DNA from: Bacillota bacterium
GTDB lineage: Bacteria > Bacillota > Clostridia > Christensenellales > UMGS416
Direction: 5' to 3'
Length of the DNA stretch: 42,324 nt
Assembly (NCBI GenBank): GCA_023428265.1
Contig: JAEYYW010000069.1
Coordinates: 1-42,324 of the forward strand
Positions 23,031 to 31,019 of this stretch are shown piece after piece. The notes under the pieces are model-generated. The model made no database searches. It saw only the letters and a program-made list of their open reading frames with translations, and had not been told where the DNA came from. How positions within the stretch are numbered: the first letter of the stretch is position 1; each line of letters begins with the position of its first letter. The position numbers and the translations under genes are program-made.

Positions 23031-23296
23031 GGCATAGCAGGGGAAAATGTCTGTGTGCTTCGGATTAGAGAGGGAGCTCCGGTGATCAAATCCTTCGGGT
23101 TTGCACACGGGCTGAGAGGCTCCCACGAAGAAACTGCCTATCCCGCCCCTGAAGCTGCGGAGGGGTCGCAACCTCCGCCGTAAGTTCCTCGTTACGGAAT
23201 TTGAGCGCCCGGACCAGCAGCATGCGTGAAATGTCCGGGAAGCAAGGTGGCACCGCGGAATACCGCCCTTGAGTTCAAGGGCGGTTGTTTGTTTTA
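23031..23296 (+). promoter_or_regulatory. T-box riboswitch of proS (tRNA-Pro sensing)
   Basis: Stem I base ATAGCAG (23034-23040) pairs with CTGCCTAT (23134-23141). A distal helix CTGTGTGC/GCACACGG is capped by a domain with the AGAGAG bulge and a GGTGATC loop. The antiterminator box is AAGCAAGGTGGCACCGCGG (23240-23258), with tRNA-contacting bulge TGGC. The terminator is CCGCCCTTGA/CAAGGGCGG (23263-23284) with a T-rich tail. The only proline-type specifier on the 3' side of stem I is CCC (23122-23124), so the expected ligand is uncharged tRNA-Pro(GGG). Uncharged tRNA would favour antitermination and raise proS expression. Confidence 0.9.
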
Positions 23297-23325
23297 CAGG
23301 AGTTTCATGGAAAGGGTTGAGACAT

Positions 23326-24771
23326 ATGGCAGGCAAGAACCAGGACTTTGTGACCCACATCGCCGACATCAACGTCGATTTCCCCCAGTGGTACACCGAC
23401 GTGATTCTGAAGGCCGAACTGGTGGATTATGGCCCGGTGAAGGGCACGATGGTGATCCGCCCCTACGGCTATGAGATCTGGGAGCTCATCCAGAAGGAGC
23501 TGGACGCCCGCTTCAAGGCCACCGGCCACAAAAACGCCTATTTCCCCATGCTCATCCCCGAGAGCTACCTCAAGAAGGAAGCTGAGCATGTGGAGGGCTT
23601 TGCGCCGGAGGTGGCGGTGGTCACCTATGCCGGCGGCGAAAACCTGGCTGAAAAGCTGGTGGTGCGCCCCACTTCCGAGACGATCATCTGCTCGATGTAT
23701 TCCAAGTGGATCCAGAGCTACCGCGACCTGCCGGTGCTGATCAACCAGTGGTGCAACGTGGTGCGCTGGGAGAAGAGCACCAGGCCCTTCCTGCGCACCA
23801 GTGAGTTTTTGTGGCAGGAAGGCCACACCGTGCATGAAACCGAGCAGGAGGCGGAGGAGGAGACACTCCGCATGCTGGAGGTTTATCGCGAGTGCTGCGA
23901 AAAAGTGCTGGCCGTGCCCATGACCACGGGCCGCAAGACGGAAAAGGAAAAGTTTGCCGGCGCCAAGGCCACCTATGCCATTGAGTCACTGATGCAGGAC
24001 GGCAAGGCGCTGCAAAGCGGCACTTCCCACTTCCTCGGCCAGAACTTCGCAAAGGCATTTGGCATCACGTTCCAGAGCCGTGAGGGCCGTGAGGAATATG
24101 GCTGGTCCACCTCCTGGGGTGTGTCCACGCGCCTGATCGGGTCGCTGGTGATGGTGCATGGCGACCAGCGCGGTCTGGTGCTGCCGCCCAAGGTGGCGCC
24201 CATTGAGGTTGTGATCCTGCCCATTGCGGCCCACAAGCCCGGCGTCACCGACATGTGCGTGAAGGTGCGCGACGAACTGAAGGCAGCAGGCATCCGTGTG
24301 TATCTGGACGACCGTGACACCGTGTCCGCCGGATGGAAGTTTAACGAGTGGGAGCTGAAAGGCGTGCCGATGCGCCTGGAGATCGGCCCCCGCGACATCG
24401 AGAACGGCGTGGCAACGGCCCTCCGCCGCGACACGCTGGAGAAGTTCACGCTGCCGCTGGACAGCATCGGCGAGGCCTCCAAAGCCAAGCTTGCCGTGAT
24501 CCAGCGCGATCTTTACACCAAGGCGCAGAAGTACCGCGACGAGCACACCTTCGACGCAGCCGACTTTGAGGAGTTGGTGAAAGGTCTGGATATCAGCCGT
24601 GGTTATGTTCGCGCCATGTGGTGCGGTGACCGCGCCTGTGAGGACGCCGTGAAGGAGAAGACCGGTGCCACGGCTCGCTGCATGCCCTTTGAGCAGCACA
24701 AGGTGGGCGACAAATGCGTCGTCTGCGGCGGGGAAGCCAAGCACATGGTGTATTGGGCCCGGGCATACTGA
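23326..24771 (+). CDS. proS: Prolyl-tRNA synthetase, short archaeal/eukaryotic-like type
   Basis: A 481-residue class II synthetase that charges tRNA-Pro. Motif 2 is in NQWCNVVRWEKSTRPFLRTSEFLWQEGHT and motif 3 near WGVSTRLIGSLVMVHGDQRGLVLPP. The anticodon-binding domain follows (VEVVILPIAAHKPGV). A C-terminal zinc-type domain (CGDRACE ... C ... CVVCGG) ends in tyrosine (YWARAY), as in ProRS type 3. The bacterial editing insertion domain is missing. The ATG at 23326 lies behind AAAGGG; the T-box controls it. The downstream terminator makes it monocistronic. Confidence 0.96.
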   Translation: MAGKNQDFVTHIADINVDFPQWYTDVILKAELVDYGPVKGTMVIRPYGYEIWELIQKELDARFKATGHKNAYFPMLIPESYLKKEAEHVEGFAPEVAVVTYAGGENLAEKLVVRPTSETIICSMYSKWIQSYRDLPVLINQWCNVVRWEKSTRPFLRTSEFLWQEGHTVHETEQEAEEETLRMLEVYRECCEKVLAVPMTTGRKTEKEKFAGAKATYAIESLMQDGKALQSGTSHFLGQNFAKAFGITFQSREGREEYGWSTSWGVSTRLIGSLVMVHGDQRGLVLPPKVAPIEVVILPIAAHKPGVTDMCVKVRDELKAAGIRVYLDDRDTVSAGWKFNEWELKGVPMRLEIGPRDIENGVATALRRDTLEKFTLPLDSIGEASKAKLAVIQRDLYTKAQKYRDEHTFDAADFEELVKGLDISRGYVRAMWCGDRACEDAVKEKTGATARCMPFEQHKVGDKCVVCGGEAKHMVYWARAY

Positions 24772-24785
24772 AGTTGTTTTTGTAC

Positions 24786-24812
24786 GGGCCGGGGGAATCC
24801 CCGGCCCTTTTC
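24786..24812 (+). terminator. Terminator of proS
   Basis: GGGCCGGGG/CCCCGGCCC stem with loop GAAT followed by TTTT. Confidence 0.85.
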
Positions 24813-24834
24813 GTCAGAAGAGGGGGATGGCAGC

Positions 24835-25872
24835 GTGAGCTTGATTCAACCAAAGCGGCTTGCAGCAGGCGACAGGATCGCAACTGTCAGCCTTTCCTGG
24901 GGCGGAGCCGGAAACCCTGAACTGCTGTGGCGGTATCATCAGGGCAAGGAATACCTGCAACGCGTGTTTGGCCTGGAGGTTGTGGAGATGCCGCACACCC
25001 TGAAGGGTGCGGACTATCTCTACGAGCACCCGGAGAAGCGTGCCGAGGATCTGATGCGGGCCTTTGAGGATCCTGCCATCAAAGGCGTGTTCTCCTGCAT
25101 CGGCGGTGATGAAAGTGTCAGGATGCTGCCATATATTGACTACGATGTGATCAGGAGCAATCCCAAGGTGTTTCTGGGTTATTCGGATACTACGGTGACC
25201 CATTTCATCTGCAGGAAGGCCGGTTTGTCCAGCTTCTATGGGCCGTCCATCCTGGCGGAGTTTGCGGAGAACGGCGGGTTGCATCCGTATACCAGGCAGT
25301 GGGTCACAAAGGCTTTGTTTTGCCCCGAGCCAATCGGCGCGGTGGAGCCGCCATGCGAATGGACCAGCGAGTATCTGCCGTGGTTGGAGGAGAACAAGGG
25401 TAAGAGGCGGGCCTATCGGCATAACACCGGTTATGAGCTGATCCAGGGGGAGGGGAGCGCCTGCGGCCGCCTGATCGGCGGTTGTGTGGAAGTGCTGGAA
25501 ATGCTCAAGGGCACCGAGCTTTGGCCGGCGCCGGAGGAATGGAACGGTGCGATACTGTTTCTGGAAACCTCCGAAGACATGCCGGTGTCAAGCTTCGTGG
25601 AATACTGGCTCAGGAATTATGCGTCCCAGGGGATCCTGCGGCACTGCGCCGGCATTGTCTTTGCCAAGCCTTATGACATGAAGTATTACGAGGAATATAA
25701 GCTTGCGATCAGAAAGGTGCTGCGTGAGGACCCGAAGCTGCGGGATCTGCCGGTGCTCTGCAATGTGAGCTTCGGGCACACGTCGCCGATGGCCATATTG
25801 CCATATGGCGCGATGGCCAGGATCGATTGCGATCCAGCCGGCTTTTCCATTCTGGATACGGGGGTGGTTTGA
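24835..25872 (+). CDS. LD-carboxypeptidase family S66 / MccF-like peptidase
   Basis: A 345-residue serine peptidase of family S66. The nucleophile is S117 in FLGYSDTT. A glutamate (FLETSEDMP, ~E243) and a histidine (SFGHTSPM, ~H315) complete the Ser-Glu-His triad. The family trims the terminal D-Ala from murein tetrapeptides or cleaves microcin C7-like conjugates (MccF); length and sequence suit the MccF-like branch, but the substrate is uncertain. The start is GTG with GAGGGGG before it. Its TGA overlaps the next gene's ATG. Confidence 0.87.
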   Translation: MSLIQPKRLAAGDRIATVSLSWGGAGNPELLWRYHQGKEYLQRVFGLEVVEMPHTLKGADYLYEHPEKRAEDLMRAFEDPAIKGVFSCIGGDESVRMLPYIDYDVIRSNPKVFLGYSDTTVTHFICRKAGLSSFYGPSILAEFAENGGLHPYTRQWVTKALFCPEPIGAVEPPCEWTSEYLPWLEENKGKRRAYRHNTGYELIQGEGSACGRLIGGCVEVLEMLKGTELWPAPEEWNGAILFLETSEDMPVSSFVEYWLRNYASQGILRHCAGIVFAKPYDMKYYEEYKLAIRKVLREDPKLRDLPVLCNVSFGHTSPMAILPYGAMARIDCDPAGFSILDTGVV

Positions 25873-26768
25873 TGCCGGCGGAGCGCCAATGTGCCATCTG
25901 CCCCCGCAGGTGCGGTGTGGATCGCGCCAGATCCACTGGCGCCTGCGGCGTGGGGGAGAGCCCCCGCGTGGCCCGGGCCATGCTGCACCGCTGGGAGGAG
26001 CCTTGCATCAGCGGCGCGCGCGGCTCTGGTACGGTTTTTTTTTCCGGGTGCCCGCTGAAGTGTTGCTTCTGCCAGAACCACACCATCAGCGCGGGCTGCG
26101 AAGGCAAGGATGTTTCCATTCCCCGCCTGGCTGAAATCCTCCTGGAGCTGCAGGGGCAGGGGGCTCACAACATCAACCTGGTCAGCCCCACGCATTATGC
26201 CCCGCAGATCGCCGAGGCACTCCGATTGGCAAAGGCAGCCGGCCTGGCCGTGCCCGTGGCCTGGAACTCCGGCGGGTATGACGCGCCGGAGGGTCTTGCG
26301 TGGATGGACGGCCTGGTGGATATCTATATGCCCGACGTCAAATACAGGGACTCCGGGCGATCCGGGAAGTATTCCGGAGCGGCCGATTATTTTGCAGTGG
26401 CCTCAAAGGCCATCCCGGAAATGTTCCGGCAGGCTGGGCCTGTGCGGTTTGGTGAAGACGGTATGCTGCAAAAAGGCCTGCTGATCCGCCATCTTGTGAT
26501 GCCCGGCGGCACAGCCGATTCCATTGCGATCCTCAACTGGATTGCGGAGACCTTTGGCACAGAGGATGTGGTGATCAGCCTGATGAGCCAATACATGCCC
26601 TGCCACAACACGGCCAGGCACCCGGAGATCAACCGCAGGATCACGTCTCTGGAATACAACCGCGTGATCGAACAATACCACAAACTTGGCTTTCGGCATG
26701 GGTATTGCCAGCAAAAAAGCTCCGCAATGCCCGATTATGTGCCCGATTTCAACCACGAAGGTGTCTGA
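25872..26768 (+). CDS. Radical SAM protein, PflA-like
   Basis: A 298-residue radical SAM enzyme. The cluster cysteines are C60, C64 and C67 in SGCPLKCCFCQNH. Cysteines near the N-terminus (CAICPRRCGVD, then GACGVGE) are typical of the pyruvate-formate-lyase-activase-like subgroup (COG1313). Later blocks include VDIYMPDVKY and RHLVMPGGT. It uses S-adenosylmethionine to form a radical; the partner protein is unknown. The TGATG overlap with the peptidase gene shows coupled translation. Confidence 0.88.
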   Translation: MPAERQCAICPRRCGVDRARSTGACGVGESPRVARAMLHRWEEPCISGARGSGTVFFSGCPLKCCFCQNHTISAGCEGKDVSIPRLAEILLELQGQGAHNINLVSPTHYAPQIAEALRLAKAAGLAVPVAWNSGGYDAPEGLAWMDGLVDIYMPDVKYRDSGRSGKYSGAADYFAVASKAIPEMFRQAGPVRFGEDGMLQKGLLIRHLVMPGGTADSIAILNWIAETFGTEDVVISLMSQYMPCHNTARHPEINRRITSLEYNRVIEQYHKLGFRHGYCQQKSSAMPDYVPDFNHEGV

Positions 26769-26792
26769 TTTCGCTTTTTCTTTGGATTTTGT

Positions 26793-26821
26793 TTGCATCA
26801 TACGCAAACATATGTTATAAT
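26793..26821 (+). promoter_or_regulatory. Promoter of rpsF-ssb-rpsR
   Basis: TTGCAT, 17-base spacer, TATAAT. The ~55-nt leader can form CCGCG/CGCGG (about 26842-26858), where an S6-S18 autoregulatory site is usual. I cannot confirm that site. Confidence 0.7.
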
Positions 26822-26886
26822 TCCGTTTTGAGCCGACTCGCTCCGCGCCAAGTCGCGGGGCCATTCGTCCAAGAGGAGGTGAACAT

Positions 26887-27174
26887 ATGAACAATTATGA
26901 GGTGCTCTATATCCTCAACTCCGAGCAGGATGACGAAACGATCGCCGCGCAGGCTGAAAAGTTCGCCAATCTGGTCACCGCCAACGGTGGTGAGGTCGTG
27001 AAGGTGGATAAGTGGGGGCGCCGGCGTCTGGCCTATCCGATCAACTTCAAAAATGAAGGCTTCTACGTGCTCATGAACATCAAGGCCGGTTCCGAGCTGC
27101 CCGCGGAGCTGGAGCGCAACTTCCGGATTTCCGAAGAAGTGATGCGCTACATCGTCGTCAGGCTTGAGGACTGA
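26887..27174 (+). CDS. rpsF: 30S ribosomal protein bS6
   Basis: A 95-residue protein starting MNNYEVLYIL, with the bS6 features KWGRRRLAYPINFKNEGFYVLM and SEEVMRYIVVRL. It binds the central domain of 16S rRNA together with bS18. AAGAGGAGGTGA precedes the ATG. First gene of the conserved rpsF-ssb-rpsR operon. Confidence 0.97.
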   Translation: MNNYEVLYILNSEQDDETIAAQAEKFANLVTANGGEVVKVDKWGRRRLAYPINFKNEGFYVLMNIKAGSELPAELERNFRISEEVMRYIVVRLED

Positions 27175-27197
27175 TTTGGCAAGGAGGCTTCATTGAT

Positions 27198-27632
27198 ATG
27201 AACAAATGCATATTGATTGGCAATTTGACCAAGGATCCGGAACTCAAGACTCTGCCAAGCAGCGGCATTTCGATGGCCAAGTTCACCGTGGCGATCACCA
27301 GAGGGTTTTCCAACCAGAAGGGTGAGCGCGAGGTGGATTTTATCCCTGTGGTAGTGTGGCGCGCACAGGCCGAAAATTGCGCCAAGTATCTGCGGAAAGG
27401 CAGCCAGGTCGCCGTATGGGGCTCGATACAGACCCGGACCTATGAAGCGCAGGACAAAACCCGCCGTTATGTCACCGAGGTCGTGGCCGAGGAAGTGAAG
27501 TTCCTCAACCGCGTGGCCGGTCGGGGCGATGAGCCCGGCGCGCCGCAGGGCGGCGGCCAGCAAAGCCGCCGGCACGACGATTATGACAGCATGGCGGACA
27601 TGCAGGAAATTGACGAGGACATGCCATTCTAA
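27198..27632 (+). CDS. ssb: Single-stranded DNA-binding protein
   Basis: A 144-residue OB-fold protein: MNKCILIGNLTKDPELK, then FTVAITRGFSNQKGEREVDFIPVVVW and GSIQTRTYE. A disordered Gly/Gln-rich linker follows, ending in the acidic DEDMPF tip that binds partner proteins. It protects single strands during replication and repair. AAGGAGG precedes the ATG. Confidence 0.97.
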   Translation: MNKCILIGNLTKDPELKTLPSSGISMAKFTVAITRGFSNQKGEREVDFIPVVVWRAQAENCAKYLRKGSQVAVWGSIQTRTYEAQDKTRRYVTEVVAEEVKFLNRVAGRGDEPGAPQGGGQQSRRHDDYDSMADMQEIDEDMPF

Positions 27633-27650
27633 GGTAAAGGAGGTCGTACC

Positions 27651-27893
27651 ATGAGCGAGAACGATGGCAAAAGGCGCAGAATGACACGGCGCAAGAAGCC
27701 CTGCAGCTTCTGCATCGATAAGGCTACGCAAATAGATTTCAAGGATCTGCCCAAGCTCCGCCGCTTCATCACCGAGCGCGGCAAGATCATGCCCCGGCGC
27801 ATGACGGGCACTTGTGCCCAGCACCAGAGGCAGCTTTCCGAAGCGATCAAGCGCGCAAGGCTGATGGCCCTGCTGCCCTATTCGATCGACTAA
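27651..27893 (+). CDS. rpsR: 30S ribosomal protein bS18, zinc-binding type
   Basis: An 80-residue basic protein with IDFKDLPKLRRFITERGKIMPRR and TGTCAQHQRQLSEAIKRARLMALLPY. CSFC near residue 18 and the later C with H form a zinc-ligand set, as in C+ type S18 proteins. It pairs with bS6. AAAGGAGGTCGT precedes the ATG, and a terminator follows. Confidence 0.97.
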   Translation: MSENDGKRRRMTRRKKPCSFCIDKATQIDFKDLPKLRRFITERGKIMPRRMTGTCAQHQRQLSEAIKRARLMALLPYSID

Positions 27894-27914
27894 GATCGTT
27901 TCTTTAGGTTTTTG

Positions 27915-27937
27915 TGCCCGCTTCGGCGGGCTTTTTT
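27915..27937 (+). terminator. Terminator of rpsF-ssb-rpsR
   Basis: GCCCGC-TTCG-GCGGGC with a UUCG tetraloop and TTTTTT. Confidence 0.93.
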
Positions 27938-28005
27938 CATGCTGTGAATAAGGGGCATCCCACCGGAAAACCTACCGGTGACTCGTTCACTGGGGGTAAT
28001 GGAAA

Positions 28006-28929
28006 ATGGAGGCTGGCGCACGATACGGCACGGAGCGGTTTGGCAGGCTGAAGCAGGTTCTCCTGCATCGTCCAACGGAAGCCCTGAAGCTTGTCACCGA
28101 GGATAACCGTGCCTTCTTCCTGTTTGACTCCTTGCCCGATGTGGACCGCTACCTGGCAGAGCACGCCGCTTATGAAAAGTTGCTGCGGGAGAACGGGGTT
28201 CAGGTGCACCTTCTCGAGAACCATGTGATGCGCAACACCGACCTGATGAAGAGGCTGCCCAACCTGGCCTATCTTCATGACACGGCTGTGATAAGCTCCC
28301 ATGGGGCGATGCTGTCCAAAATGTCAGGAATGGCCCGCCGCCATGAGGAGGTTGTTGTGCGCGAAGCGATGGAAAACCTGCGGATTCCGGTGTTATACGA
28401 GCCGCCGGAGGGGGACGCCTTTGAAGGATGCCTGATGCTGTCGCCGGATATGCTGTTCGTGGCTGACACCGAGCGGCATGGCAGAAAGGCCATTGAGCGC
28501 TTCATTGCCTTTATGCTGCAGTATTTTGATGAGATCCTTTATGCTGTCCTCCCCCAGGAGCGGCGGTTCATGCACCCGGATATGGTGCTGAACCGGATGC
28601 ATCAGCATTTGCTGGTCTATTACCCACCGGCGTTTCTGCAAACCTGGCACATCACAAAGCAGGCAAGAAGGCAAATTGACATCAAGGAGTTTCTGAACTC
28701 CCGGGGGCAAGGCGTGGTGGCGTTGTCCGACGGGGAGCAGCAGCGGTGGGGCAGCTCGTTTGTGCCGCTGGAGCCCGGCTTGATCATCAATTATGATATT
28801 TCTCTGGAAGAGAAAACGGTGGCGCTGCTGGAGCGGGAAGGTGTGCGCTTCCTTCATTTCCACCCCGACGCGCTGCTGGCGGGCGGCGGCAGCCTGCGAT
28901 GCCTCACACTGCGGCTGCTGCGCGAATAA
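28006..28929 (+). CDS. Arginine deiminase-like guanidino-modifying enzyme
   Basis: A 307-residue protein with the alpha/beta propeller pattern of arginine deiminases and amidinotransferases: LKQVLLHRPTEAL at the start, YLHDTAVIS near residue 90, HPDMVLNR (catalytic H and D, ~185), and a C-terminal cysteine near residue 299 in GGGSLRCLTLRL, the nucleophile. It would hydrolyse arginine or a related guanidine to a ureido compound and ammonia. The usual arcB/arcC partners are not next to it. GGGGGT lies about 9 bases before the ATG. Confidence 0.83.
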   Translation: MEAGARYGTERFGRLKQVLLHRPTEALKLVTEDNRAFFLFDSLPDVDRYLAEHAAYEKLLRENGVQVHLLENHVMRNTDLMKRLPNLAYLHDTAVISSHGAMLSKMSGMARRHEEVVVREAMENLRIPVLYEPPEGDAFEGCLMLSPDMLFVADTERHGRKAIERFIAFMLQYFDEILYAVLPQERRFMHPDMVLNRMHQHLLVYYPPAFLQTWHITKQARRQIDIKEFLNSRGQGVVALSDGEQQRWGSSFVPLEPGLIINYDISLEEKTVALLEREGVRFLHFHPDALLAGGGSLRCLTLRLLRE

Positions 28930-29040
28930 GCAGCACCTTTGTCGAAACGGGGGCTCCGGTTGAAAAGCCTTTCCCGCACATACAAAATACTGTATAATAG
29001 GCAGAAGCATCCTTACCAATGAGCACGGAGGCTTTCAACC

Positions 29041-29304
29041 ATGCGGGAACCCGAGGAATTCGACGTAGCCAGAAACATCAAGGAGATCGAAGCGTTGAAA
29101 ACCGGTCTGCTGTCCGGCGTAGCGGAGGTTTTTCAGCTCATGCAGGATGGCGCCGCCGGCCGCGAGGCGCTGGGCGAATCACTGGCGGGGCTGATGTTCA
29201 ACACCTTGGAGCTGGCGGGCCGCGTGGGTGTCAGTGTGGATGATCTGGACAGGCGGGTCACCAGAAGGATCCGTGCCAAGCGCTTGGGCGCCGGGCCGGC
29301 TTAA
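29041..29304 (+). CDS. MazG-like small protein
   Basis: An 87-residue helical protein: VARNIKEIEALKTGLLSGVAEVF, then ESLAGLMFNTLELAGRVGVSVDDLDRRV and a basic end. It fits the MazG-like (PF12643-type) family, a reduced relative of nucleoside triphosphate pyrophosphatases; activity is unproven. GGAGG lies 10 bases before the ATG. A TATAAT at 28993-28998 may be its promoter, but no good -35 is seen. Confidence 0.75.
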   Translation: MREPEEFDVARNIKEIEALKTGLLSGVAEVFQLMQDGAAGREALGESLAGLMFNTLELAGRVGVSVDDLDRRVTRRIRAKRLGAGPA

Positions 29305-29330
29305 TTACGATACGGAAACCGGGGAGATAC

Positions 29331-30572
29331 ATGGCATCAAATGAATTGAATAACAACCGGAGTGTCGCTTGGGGCTGGGCGGTTGCAACGCCTGTGCTTC
29401 TGGCTGTGGCGCTTTTTGGCATCTATTGCATCAGAATGGTTCCTGGGCTTGCCGGGAGTGTCTATGTGCTGGTGTTGGCCCCGCTGCTGATTTTGTGCAG
29501 TGGTTTTTTTGCCTTGGTGACGCCGGCCCTGTGCCTTTATCTGGATGGCAGGAGTCGCACCCATACCGGCGCGGCCACAATCCTGCTGGCGGCGTTGGCT
29601 GCGGCGCTGCTGTTTGGCCGGGCGATGGCCGGGCTGTTTGCGTTTGTGGCGATTGCCACAGCCGCCGCCTATGTGCTGGCCCGGGTCAAGAAACCGTTCG
29701 CATTCGGGCTTGCCGGGTCGGCGGCCGGCGGTGTTCTGGGGGCAATGGCGTTTGTCGTGATCCTGGGCGCCGGTCTGGACAAGACGGTCGGTGAGGCGTG
29801 GTCCGGTGAGATTTACCGGCTTTTCAATGTGTCCTATTACAACATGAATTTCTGGGATTCCTGGGCCTACACGTTAAAGCAGATGCTGCAAGATGATCAG
29901 TCCTCCGGCGTGCTGCTGTCGATGCTCCTGGGTGGTCCCGAGCAGGTCCCGGTGCTGACCGAAGCGGAGAGGGCTCAGATCATCCTGCCTTTCCTGGAAA
30001 CGCTGGTCACGCAGTCGCTTCCCGGCTTGGCGCTGGCGGCGGGGCTGCTCACCGGCGGGCTGGCGTATTATCTGCCGGTGCTGGGTTTGCAAGCCGCCCG
30101 CAAGCGCGGCGCGGCGACTGCCGGCGAGCCGGTGGAAGTGCCGCCGTTCAGTTTGTTCAAGTTTCCCAGATATGTGGTGATCACGATTTTCATCCTGCAG
30201 TTCGTCGCGTCGTTGGGTGCGGAGGACACAGGGTTTGCCACACTCTATGTGGCCGCGTCGATGCTTTTCAATGTGCTGATGACGGTGCAGGCGCTTGCGT
30301 TCCTGTCATTTTTGCTGGAGCGCAAGAGATTGGGTCCCTGGCTTCGCCTGGTGATCCTGGTTCCGGCGCAGGCACTGTTTTTCTGGTTGATGCCCTATGT
30401 GGGGTTCTTTGACGCGCTGTTTGAGATGCGCACCGTCATCGCGCGGGTGGACGCGCTGAAGGCCAAAGGCAAGCAGGTGTTCACGCAGGACGGGCTGGAA
30501 GAGCTTCGCAAGATGGACCAGTCCAGGAAAAAAGACAAAAATGGCAACGATGGGGAGGATGACAAGCAATGA
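29331..30572 (+). CDS. yybS: DUF2232 membrane protein (YybS family)
   Basis: A 413-residue integral membrane protein with about eight hydrophobic helices in residues 12-340 and a charged cytoplasmic tail (KKDKNGNDGEDDKQ). The position directly upstream of rplI and dnaB, together with its size and topology, matches YybS, whose function is unknown. GGGGAGATAC precedes the ATG. Its stop overlaps the rplI start by four bases (ATGA). In Bacillus the gene gdpP (yybT) lies between yybS and rplI; it is absent here. Confidence 0.85.
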   Translation: MASNELNNNRSVAWGWAVATPVLLAVALFGIYCIRMVPGLAGSVYVLVLAPLLILCSGFFALVTPALCLYLDGRSRTHTGAATILLAALAAALLFGRAMAGLFAFVAIATAAAYVLARVKKPFAFGLAGSAAGGVLGAMAFVVILGAGLDKTVGEAWSGEIYRLFNVSYYNMNFWDSWAYTLKQMLQDDQSSGVLLSMLLGGPEQVPVLTEAERAQIILPFLETLVTQSLPGLALAAGLLTGGLAYYLPVLGLQAARKRGAATAGEPVEVPPFSLFKFPRYVVITIFILQFVASLGAEDTGFATLYVAASMLFNVLMTVQALAFLSFLLERKRLGPWLRLVILVPAQALFFWLMPYVGFFDALFEMRTVIARVDALKAKGKQVFTQDGLEELRKMDQSRKKDKNGNDGEDDKQ

Positions 30573-31018
30573 AAGTGATACTGAACCAGGACATCAAGGG
30601 CACCGGCAAGAAGGACCAGATCATCGAGGCGTCCGACGGCTACGCCCGCAACTTCCTGTTCCCGCGGCATTTGGCCGTGGAAGCGACCGAGGGGGCCGTG
30701 AAAGCCGTGCAGCAGCAGAAGGACGCCGAAGCGCACCGCAAGGCCGTGAATGAAAAGTCCGCCCGTGAAATTGCCGCCCGCATCAAGGAGCTCACCGTGG
30801 AGATCAGGGTGAAAGCCGGCGATGGCGGCAGGCTGTTTGGCTCAGTGACCGGCAAGGAAATTGCCGAGGGGCTGCTCGCCCAGCATCACATTGAAGTGGA
30901 CAAGAAGAAGATTGAGATGGATGAAGCCATCAAGACCACCGGGCTGCACGAGGTGAAGCTGAGGCTGTTTGCCGGTGTATCACAGACGCTGAAGGTACAG
31001 ATCACCGCCGGAGAATGA
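30569..31018 (+). CDS. rplI: 50S ribosomal protein bL9
   Basis: A 149-residue protein with the bL9 N-terminal domain (MKVILNQDIKGTGKKDQIIEASDGYARNFLFPR), a long connecting helix, and the C-terminal domain beginning GRLFGSVTGKEIAEGL. It binds 23S rRNA near L1. It overlaps yybS by 4 bases and precedes dnaB by one base. Confidence 0.97.
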   Translation: MKVILNQDIKGTGKKDQIIEASDGYARNFLFPRHLAVEATEGAVKAVQQQKDAEAHRKAVNEKSAREIAARIKELTVEIRVKAGDGGRLFGSVTGKEIAEGLLAQHHIEVDKKKIEMDEAIKTTGLHEVKLRLFAGVSQTLKVQITAGE

Positions 31019-31019
31019 T

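Noticed and set aside
23067..23130. TPP riboswitch suggested by GGCTGAGAGG
   Set aside because: The second TPP half (CCTGAT...GCCAGCGTAGGGA) is absent and the segment fits T-box stem I before proS.
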